A stretch of DNA of 24,910 bases from JBDNJM01 sp041687755 (lineage in GTDB: Bacteria > Planctomycetota > UBA1135 > GCA-002686595), in the NCBI GenBank assembly GCA_041687755.1, contig JBDNJM010000119.1:1-24910 (forward strand), given 5' to 3'. The notes under the pieces were generated by a model. The model was not told the origin of the DNA and ran no database searches. It saw only the letters and a program-made list of their open reading frames with translations. Numbering within the stretch: the stretch's first letter is position 1; each line of letters opens with the position of its first letter. The position numbers and the translations under genes are program-made. Positions 1 to 8,800 of this stretch are shown here, piece by piece.

Positions 1-2
1 AC

Positions 3-221
3 TACAAAGACCTCTCGCAAAAGGCCGCGATTCTCGGCTTCGCTGCCTACCTGACCAGAATCCTCCTGCCGACCGAAACCAAGCCGTCCCTCCAGGCTTT
101 GCAGCACCTCTTCCGCCGGATCCTCCGCAACCCTGAGCCGCAAAGACCGGACCGGTCCTTCCCGCGGCGGTCCTTCAAGCCTTCACCGAGATGGGGCCCC
201 ACCGGCCGTCGTGGAGCCTAA
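3..221 (+). CDS. possible C-terminal tail of an unidentified gene, cut by the window edge
   Basis: The third forward frame is open from the left edge to a TAA at 219-221, giving 72 codons. The first ~42 residues look protein-like, with alternating hydrophobic and charged residues (YKDLSQKAAILGF near the start). The last ~30 residues are Arg/Pro-rich and look like out-of-frame high-GC translation. I do not recognise a family. The stop overlaps an ATG at 221 that could start the ELWxxDGT gene, but the overlap may be chance. Other frames here are also largely open, so this may not be coding. Apart from this frame I see nothing in 1-190. Confidence 0.2.
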   Translation, partial: YKDLSQKAAILGFAAYLTRILLPTETKPSLQALQHLFRRILRNPEPQRPDRSFPRRSFKPSPRWGPTGRRGA

Positions 222-2116
222 TGGCATTGGGCCGGGGGGGAGCTTTCCCTTCGGTCGGAGTCCACGTCGCCTTCGGCGCGCTGCTCGATGGCCTGGGGCG
301 CGAGCCCTGCGTCACCGACGGCGTGACGGTCACGCTGCTCGGAGATCTACACCCCGGGCCGGGCGATAGCGCGCCCCTGAATTTCGTCGAGCTCCAAGGC
401 CGCGCGTTCTTCGCGGCGGACCTGCCCGTGGGGGCCTACAACCCGTGGTCAGCGGGGCTGCAGCCGCTGGACCTCGTCCAAGAGCAGCCGATCGACGAAC
501 CGCAGCTCAACCGCAGCTCCAATTCACGCCACTTCGTCCAGGCGGCAGGCCGGGGATTCTTCACGGCGGGCTTCGAGTTCGGGTCCGATGAGTCCTTGTT
601 CGAGACGGACGGGACGGCGGGCGGCACGCGGCAGATCGAGGGCCCCGCGAATGCGGTCCGGGGGATAGGGATGCTCGATGAGCGCTTGATCTATGCCCTG
701 GACACGCAGCGCGAGGGCCTGGAGCTCTACATCACCGACGGAACGCCGTTCGGCGGCCAGGCCCTGGGTCCGATCGCGCCCGGGGGGCTCGACGGCGTGA
801 GCCTGACGTTCGGCGGGGCTCAGCTGGGGCGCCGCTTCTACTTCGCGGGCCGCACGTTCGAGACGGGCTTCGAGCTGTGGCGCACGGACGGGAGCCCCGG
901 GGGCACCGAGCTCTACGACGAGTTGCGCCCTGGCCCGCAGGGGGGCTTCGTCACCTCGCTGAGGCCCCTCGTCGTCGACGGGCGTCTGTTTTTCCAGGGC
1001 TTCTCGGAGCTGATTGGCTCCACGGCGCTGTGGGTCACCGACGGGGGACTCGACGGGGCCGTGGAGGTGGCGCCCCAGTTCCTCAGCAACCAAGTGCTCG
1101 TGGGCTTCGCGCCCCTGCGCGACTAACTGGCCGTTGGCGCAACCGTGGGCCAGACGTTCGAGATCTACACGTTCGCTGCCGACGCACCCGGAGCCGCTTT
1201 GATGTAGTCCGGAACCGGTAAGTTGACCGAGCTGACCACGGTCGTCGACCGGGTCGTGTTCACGCAGACGATCGGCCTCTCGCTGACCGAGACGCTGGCG
1301 AGCGTCGACGCCCAGGGGCAGGTCGAGGTCCTGTTCCCGGCGGGCACTGCCGTCTTCAATCTCGCGCTGCTCGAGACGGCGTCCGACGGGGCCTACGTCG
1401 ACGTCAAGCCGAACAGTGGCGTGGAGGCCGGCACCTGGTTCACCGACGGCACCCTCGCGGGCACCTGGCGCGTCGGCGAGCGCACGGACGTAGCGCTGCT
1501 CGCGGGCTCGGGCGACGAGGTTTCTCCTGCCAACAGCGACTTCGAACATGGCGAGGAGCTGTGGGTCAGCGATGGGACGCCCGCGGGCACGCGGCTCGTG
1601 GTGGACGTCACGCCGAGCTTCAACAACTCAGCACCCCAGCCGCTCGGCGCGGCCGGGGCGCAGTTCCTGTTCGCCGCCTTCACGCTGGAGGTCGGAGAAG
1701 AACTGCACGCCATTGCGTTGGCCGATGCGGGCGCCTTCCTCGCGCGCCCGTTCGGACAGGGCTGCGCCTTCGGAGCTGCTGCGGAGCTGGCGGTCGACGG
1801 TGAGCTCCGCCTGGGCGAATCCATCGAGGTCCAGCTCTCGGGCCTGACGCCGCTGCAGCCGGCCGGGTTCTACGTCTCGCTCACTGCCGGCGCGGGAGCG
1901 CTCGGCGAGTGCGTGGTGTACATCCCGAATCCGCAGGTGGCGGGGCTGACGGTCCTGGACGTCGATGGCGCGGGCGGGTTCAGCTTCAGCTTTCCCGTGG
2001 ATCCCGCACTAATCGGCGTTGAAGCCTACCTGCAGGGTGCCTCGGCTGTTTCGGGGGGGCCGCTGCTGGGGTCCTTCGAGCTGACCGACGGACTCGAGCT
2101 CGTGTTCGGACCGTGA
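191..2116 (+). pseudogene. ELWxxDGT-repeat protein, broken by two in-frame stops
   Basis: One forward frame encodes a repeat protein of the ELWxxDGT type, a family of probably secreted or surface proteins common in planctomycetes and myxobacteria. About seven repeat cores are visible: EPCVTDGV, SLFETDGT, ELYITDGT, ELWRTDGS, ALWVTDGG, TWFTDGT and ELWVSDGT, several preceded by an 'FFAxxFE'-like strand. The frame is interrupted by TAA at 1124-1126 and TAG at 1205-1207. The 26 codons between them, and the sequence on either side, stay in the same frame and keep repeat character, so this is one gene with two nonsense codons rather than two genes. After the last repeat, from about 1750, there is a C-terminal domain beginning FGQGCAFG and ending at TGA 2114-2116. 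The N-terminus (ATG at 191 or 221) enters the first repeat directly and has no signal peptide, so the 5' end also looks truncated or frameshifted. The specific function is unknown. Confidence 0.75.
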
Positions 2117-2154
2117 GTTGGGTACGGGCGCGCGTGGGTTAGAGTCGCGCGCTC

Positions 2155-2820
2155 ATGCAGGCTCCCGAATTCGAACATCCGCTCGCGCTCGCTCTGAACG
2201 AAGCCCTGGGGAATGGCGTGCGCAGCGCCGCGGCGCGCATCGATGCCACGGCGGAGTTTAGGCACACGAGCGAGGCGGACGCTGTCGCGCAGGCGGTTGA
2301 GAAGCGGCGCTGCGAGTTCGCGACGGGGCGGAGACTCGCGCATCGGCTGCTGGACGAGCTGGGCGCGCTGTCGCAGCCGCTGACCGCGCGTGCGGATCGG
2401 GCGCCGGGATGGCCGCGCGAGGCGGTGGGTTCGATCAGTCACACCGACGACCTGTGCGTGGTCGCCGTGGCGCGGGCGAGTCAGTGCGTGTCTTTGGGCA
2501 TCGACATTGAGCCGGACGCGGCGCTCGATGAGCAGCTGTGGCCGACGGTGTTGACCGCTGGGGAGCGGGCGGCGCTGGGGTCCGCCGGCGGTGTGGTGGC
2601 GCGGGCGATCTTTTCGGCGAAGGAGTGCTACTGGAAGCTGGTCGCGCACCGCGCGCGGCGCATGCTCGACTTCTCCGAGGTCGAGGTCGAGGTGGACTTG
2701 GCGCCGGGCCGCTTTGAGGCGCGCGTGCTTGTGGAAGGCGTCGTGCACGCGGACGACGCGCGCGTCGCCGGCGTCTCGCTCGCGGTCGAGGGTTGGCGCC
2801 TGAGCGCGGCGCGGGCCTGA
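2155..2820 (+). CDS. 4'-phosphopantetheinyl transferase, EntD/Sfp type
   Basis: This 221-aa protein would transfer phosphopantetheine from CoA to the conserved Ser of carrier-protein domains, converting apo to holo synthases. Family motifs are clear: KRRCEFATGR at 50-59, GSISHT at 92-97, GIDIE at 115-119 with the metal-binding acidic residues D117 and E119, and FSAKECYWK at 153-161 with E157 and K161. Length and motif order fit the EntD-like group. The start is the ATG at 2155; no clear Shine-Dalgarno is seen. The TGA at 2818-2820 lies one base from the stop of the convergent NRPS gene. That position suggests it is the dedicated activator of the two ACP and two PCP domains in the cluster, although PPTases of this type are usually promiscuous and it could also serve other synthases in the genome. 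Confidence 0.93.
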   Translation: MQAPEFEHPLALALNEALGNGVRSAAARIDATAEFRHTSEADAVAQAVEKRRCEFATGRRLAHRLLDELGALSQPLTARADRAPGWPREAVGSISHTDDLCVVAVARASQCVSLGIDIEPDAALDEQLWPTVLTAGERAALGSAGGVVARAIFSAKECYWKLVAHRARRMLDFSEVEVEVDLAPGRFEARVLVEGVVHADDARVAGVSLAVEGWRLSAARA

Positions 2821-2846
2821 GTCAGCGCGCGGTCGCGGCCCGCGCC
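2808..2846. terminator. inverted repeat enclosing both convergent stop codons
   Basis: GGCGCGGGCC (2808-2817) and GGCCCGCGCC (2837-2846) form a perfect 10-bp stem. The 19-nt loop holds the TGA of the PPTase gene (2818-2820) and the complement of the NRPS stop (2822-2824). It could act as a shared bidirectional terminator for the two convergent genes. There is no T-tract on either side, and GC-rich DNA makes such pairs by chance fairly often. Confidence 0.4.
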
Positions 2847-5800
2847 AGCGCCCGGCGGGTTCGTTCCTGATCGACGCGCGGAAGGACCATGTCGAGCAGC
2901 AGCGCCGAGGGATCGTCCGGTCCCGCAGCGAGCAGGGGCCCGAGCAGCGGCAGCAGCGGGTGCTCGGGGTCGGCCGCGACGGCGCGCTCGGCGCGCGCCA
3001 GCCACTCGGCGTAGGGCACGAGCTCTAGGCCGGCGCCTTGGGTGCTGCAGAGCTCCTGGAAGCTGACGGGGTCCGGATTGGCGAGGTGCGTGACCGGCGG
3101 AGGCGCGCTGTTGACGGCGAGCAGGGCGATCGCGCGCGCCACCGCGTCGACGGGGGTCAGGTCGACGGTCGTGTGCAGGTCCGGGACCGCGCCGATGCGG
3201 CGACAGCCCTCGAGCGTGCGCTGGGTGAAGTCGGCGGCGTTGATCGCGCCCGTGACCGAGTGCGCGGCGATGCGGCCCGGACGGTGGACGCAAGCGGTCA
3301 AGCCGCGCACGGTGGCCTGGCGCACCAGGGCTTCCGCGACCCACTTGGTTTGCTCGTAGCCGTGCTCCACGTCGTCGAAGGCCTCGAGCGACGTCGCCTC
3401 GTCGACGCGCTCGTCGGGGCCGTGCGAGGGCGAGAAGAACACGCCCAGGGTCGAGACGAAGTGCAGCTGGGCCCCAGAATCGAGCGCGAGGGCGATCAAC
3501 GTCTCGGTGCTGCCGACGTTCGCCGCGCGCAGCTGTTCATAGCCCGCGAAGAAGTCGACCGCGGCGCCGCAGTGCACGATGCGATCGACGTCGGCGGCCA
3601 AGGCGTCGCGGACGTCCGGCGCAAATCCCAGGCCGGGCTGCGCCAGATCGCCGAGCACGACCTCAACGGGGGGGGGCGGATCGATGCCGTAGGCGTTGAA
3701 CACCCCGTGCAGGCGCCGTTCGGCTAGCTCTCGACTCTCAGCTCGGACAAGGGCCGTGAGCTTGCCGGCGCCGGCGCGGGCCAGCTCCTGGGCGAGATGA
3801 GCGCCGAGGAAGCCCGTCGCGCCGGTGAGCAAGACGTGTGGGCGCGCATGGCGCGGGGTACGGATCGGGATTGGCGGGATGAGGCTCGGATCGAGCACGG
3901 CTTCTGCGTGCAACAGGGCCGGGCGCGGGCCGGTCGGACGGGCCAGGTGCGCGAGGGCACCGCGCACGGTCGGCTGGGCGAAGAGCGCTTCGGGCGGCAG
4001 CGCGAGACCCAGCTCGGAGCGCGCGCGCAGGGCGAGCTGGATCAGGCCGAGGGACGTCGCGCCGCTGGCGTACAGGTCGTCCGTGGGCCTGAGTTCGGGA
4101 GCGTCGAACAGCCGGGCTGCGAGGCCCAGCAGCGGAAGCTCCTGGGGCGTGGCGGGGGTGCCCTCGCGGCTTGCCGAGGGCCCGATCGGCCGTGCGCCCA
4201 GCGCGGCCAGATCGAGCTTGCCGCCGACCGTGCGCGGGAGTTCGTCGAGCGCGTCGAACAGGCGCGGGGCCAGCGCGCGCGGAAGACGTCGCTTGAGGTG
4301 TGGCCCGAGCGCCCGGGTGAGCGACTCCAAGTCGAGGTCGGTCGCGACGTGCGCGACGAGGCGCGTGCCGTGCTCGCCCTCGCGCGCGGTAATCGCGGCC
4401 TCTCGCACCGCAGGATGGGCGAGCAGCGCGGTTTCGATTTCGGCGGCGTCCACGCGACGCCCGGCGAGCTCGAGTTCGCGGTCGATGCGGCCGAGGAAAT
4501 CGAGGGCTCCATCCGCCCGCCAGCGCACGCGATCTCCGCTGCGGTAGACCCGCTGCATACCCGCGCCGAGGTCCACCTGTCCGAAGCGCGCTTCGTCCGC
4601 GGCCGCTGCGCCGCGGTAGCCAAGCGCCACGCTGGGCCCCGCAATCGCCAGCTCTCCGGGCCGCCCAGGTAGCGCGAGATCGCCGGTCGCGTCGAGGACG
4701 AAGAGCTGCGTGCCGGGCACGGGCCGGCCGATCGGGATCGGTCCTTCGGTTTCCGGCCCGCAGGCGTGCCAGGTCGTGTTGACCGTGGCTTCGGCAGGTC
4801 CGTAAAGGTTGAACAGGCGCGCGCGGGGCGCGCGCTCGGCGACCTGTGCCGGCAGCGATGCGCGGGCTGCCTCACCCCCGACCCAAACCGTGCGCAGGGA
4901 GTCGAGCGCTCCATCCGGAAGCTCGGCGTCGAACAGCAGCCCGCACCAGGACGAGGTCGCGACCAAGGTGTCGATGCCGGCTGGGGCGATCAGCGCGGCG
5001 ACGGCCGCGGGATCGAGGGCGGCGGCGTCCGGCGCGATCGTGACCGAACCGCCCGCGGCGAAGATGGGCGCGAACTCGAGCAGGGCGGCATCGAACGCGA
5101 GGGACGTGCGGGAGAGCGAGCGCGGAGCGGCGCCGAGCTCGAAGGTCTGCAACACGCCTAGCAAGAGGCTGACCAGGCCGGCGCGGGAGACGACGACGAG
5201 CTTGGGTTCGCCGGTCGTGCCCGAGGTCGGGATCAGGTAGGCGGGGTCTTCGGGAGTGGGGCTCGAGGATTTGGGCGAGGCCTCGCGCAAGCGATGCACG
5301 CCGGCGGTGTCGATGCGCAGCGCGGCAGCTGCACGCTGGAGCAGGTCGTCGTGGCGCAGGGGCGGATCGTTGGGATCGAGGGTCAGCCACGCGGCGCCCG
5401 CACGCCAGACGGCGAGCGGTTCGAGCAGCGTGCCGAAGCCGCGCGGCAGGCAGATGCCGACGACCAGCCCCGGCCCGACGCCCAACTCGCGCAGCTGCGC
5501 GGCGCGCTCCTCGACGCGCTGCCACAGCTCGGCCCGGCTCCAGGTGCGTTCGCCGAAGCTCAGCCCGAGCGGGTTGTCCTGCCCGCGCGCCCGCAGGAGC
5601 TCGTCGAGCTCGGCCGTGGCCGGATCGAGTTCTGGACCGCGCCCGAGCTGCAGCAGGCCGCTGCGTTCGGTAGCTCCGATCCACGCGAGCTGGCCGCTGC
5701 ACGCCGTCGGCCGCTCGAGGGCCGCTTCGACGAGCCGCACCCAGGCGCGGAACCAGCGCTCGATGGTCTCAGCTTCGAACAGCTCGGACGCGAAGTCGAT

Positions 5801-8800
5801 CCGCGCGACCCAGCTCGCACCGCGGTCCTCGATCGCGAGCGAGAGATCGAGTTTCGCGACTAGGTGCTCGACGTCGGTTTCGCCCGTCTGCGCGTCCGTG
5901 CAGCGCAAGGCTCCCACGAGCAGCTCGTCGGGCGGGCTCGGCACCAGATCGAACGAGACCTGGAACAGCGGGTGCCGTGCGGGGTCGCGCTCGGGGAAAA
6001 GCTCTTCGACCAAGCGCTCGAAGGGCACCCCGCGCGCGTCGAGAGCGCGTCCGGCGGCGGCGTGGGCGGCCGCGACGCCCGAGGCGAACGGCGCGCCGAG
6101 GTCCACGTCGAGTCGCAGCGGCACGAGGTTCACGAACAGGCCGACCAAGGACTCGAATTCCGGACGGTCGCGGCCGAGTTCGGTGGTGCCGATGACGAAC
6201 GACTCGGTGCCGGTCCAGCGCGCCAGAGCGGTGGCGAAGGTCGCGAGCAGCCAGGCGTAGGGCGTCGTGGCGGCCTCGGCCGCAGTCGCGCGAACGCGCG
6301 CCGGCCAATCGCCGGGCAAGGCCCGGGTGCGTTGGGCGCCCGCGAAACTGGGCCGTTGGGGGCGCGCGCGATCGCCGAGTCCGACGAGTTCAACCGGCGC
6401 ATCGCACAGCTCAGCGACGCGCGCGGCGAGTCGCGCCTCGGCCCCGGGGCCGTGTTCGGCAGCTGCGCGCCAGTCGGTGGCGTCGTGCAGGCCGCAGGCA
6501 GCGGGCGCGAGTCGGGTGGCCCGGCCCTCGGCAGCTGCGGCGATGCCTTCGAGCAGCTCCTCTAGCACGATGCGAATCGACGTGGCGTCGGTCACGATGT
6601 GATGCTGCTCGATCAGCAGGAGTTGCCGCTCGGCGCCAAGCAAAAACAGGTTTAGCCGCGCGAGCGGTCCTGAGCTCAGGTCGAACGGCGCACCGATCCA
6701 GGCCTCCACTCGGCGTCGCTGCTGGTCGTCCGTCAGGCCTCGGAGGTCGATCTCGCGGCACGGGCTCGGAGGCGCGGCGGCTCGGGTCCAGCAAGGGCGA
6801 CCATCGCGCTCGACGAGCGCGGAGCTGAGCACGGGATGGCGCTCAAGGAGCGCCGCCCAGCTCCTGTTAAGATGCTCAAGCTCGAGCGGTCCCTCGAGCG
6901 CGAAGGCGGCTGGGACGTGAGAGCGCCGCGTGCCGGGCGCGAGCTGCTCTAGGATCCAGAGCCGTTCGACCGCGCTCGAGACCGGCTCGAATTCGGCTGC
7001 GGAACGCCGCGGCAGGGGGGCGCCGGTGGCGTCCGGCTGGGCGTCCTGCAGGACGTCGAGAGCCCGCGCCAGGGCGGCGAGCTGCGGGTGCTCGAACAGC
7101 AACCGTAGCGGCAACTCGCGCGAGAGGGTGGCCGCGGCGCGCGCCGCGAGGCGCGTCGCGAGCAGTGAGTTGCCGCCGAGGCGGAAGAAGTCGTCTTCGC
7201 GCAGGACCGGGTCGACGCCGAGCAGCTCGCTGAAGGCGGCGGCGAGCGCCCGCTCGGTCGGTGTCACGGGTGGGGCTCCGCGGCGTTCGAGGGGGGCGGC
7301 CGCGCGGCCCATGGCCTCCAAAGCGCGACGGTCCAGTTTTTCGGTGGGCCCCAGCGGAAGGGATTCGAGCGAGCGCAGCTCCGCCGGCCGCAGGGCGCTG
7401 GGCAAGCGTTCGGAGAGCTGTTCGAGGAGTTCGGTCGCGTTGACGTCGCTGCCCTGCTCGGGCACGAACCAAGCGACGAGCCGCGCGCGCCCCAATTCGC
7501 CAGTGACGACCGCGGCCGCCTCCGCGACACCAGGCAGTGCGCGCAGGGCTGCCTCGACCTCGCCGAGTTCAACGCGCACGCCCTGAAGCTGCACCTGTTC
7601 GTCCGCGCGGCCCACGAACTCGAGGTCGCCGCCCGGCAACCAGCGCACGAGGTCGCCGCTGCGGTAGCGCGAGCCGTCCCGTTCGAAGCGCGGCGCCCGC
7701 GCGTGGGCTGAGGACAGGTCGGCTACTGCAACGCCGGCGCCCTCGATCGCAAGCTCGCCCGTCACGCCGCGCGGGAGCGGCTGGCCGCGGGCATCGAGCA
7801 CCTCGACTCGTACACCGGGCAGCGGTCGACCGATCGGCACGCTCGCGCGAGCGCCGCCGAGCGGCGCCGACTCGCGCGGAACCTCGTGCCACAGCGTGTC
7901 GATGCCGCACTCGGACGGCCCGTACAGGTTGTGCAGGCGCACGGGCTCGGGCGCTGCCTCGAAGAACCCCGCGGCGACCTCGGCCGGCAGCGCCTCGCCG
8001 GCGGAGATCACATGCCGCAGGCGCGTCGTGCGGCCGCGCAACCCTTCGATCCATGCGCCCAGCAGGGACGGAACGACCTGCACGACCGTCGCGCCCTCCG
8101 CGACCACCCAGTCCAGCAGCGCCGGGAGGTCGCGCTGCAGCTCGGGCGCGGGGATGCGCAGCTCCGCGCCGGCCGCGATCGGGATGCAGAGCTCCCAGAT
8201 CGCGCTGTCGAAGGTCGGCGGGGTGCGCAGAACGAAGCGCTCGTCGGTTCCGAAGTCGAAGCGCTCCAGGGTCGCAGCCGAGTGGTTCGCTAGTGCTGCG
8301 TGGGAGATCAGGCTGCCCTTGGGGCGTCCCGTCGAGCCCGAGCTGAAGATCGCGTAGGCCGGATCCTCCGGGCGCGCTGCGGGGGCGAACAGCTCGAACC
8401 GTTCGTCGATCGAGACGTCGAGCGGAAGCGTCGGCTGGCCGAGAGCCTGCAGTGAATCGAGCGCGGCGGGGCGCCCGAGCAGCAGGCAGGGCCGGCCGTC
8501 TTCGAGGATCGCCGCGAACCGCTCGGGCGGATCGCTCGCGTCCAGCGGGAGGTAGGCCGCGCCGAGCCACCAGCAGGCGTGCGCCGCGATCACGCTGGGC
8601 CTATCGCGCGCAGCGAGGACGCCGACGGTAGAGCCGCGTCGGACGCCGGCGGCGCGCAGGCGCGCGGCCGTGCAGCGGACCGCCGCGAGGAACTCTGCGC
8701 GAGATCGACGCCCGTTAGGGTCGGCGATGCACGCTGCGGTCGGATCGAGCTCGGCCCAGTGAGCCAGGCGCGCGGAGATCGTCGGTGGGTCGGCGGGGGT

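Noticed and set aside
877..1221. Overlapping 114-aa frame bridging the first stop in the ELWxxDGT gene
   Set aside because: It is an out-of-frame, Arg-rich shadow and does not carry repeat motifs, so a frameshift does not explain the stops.
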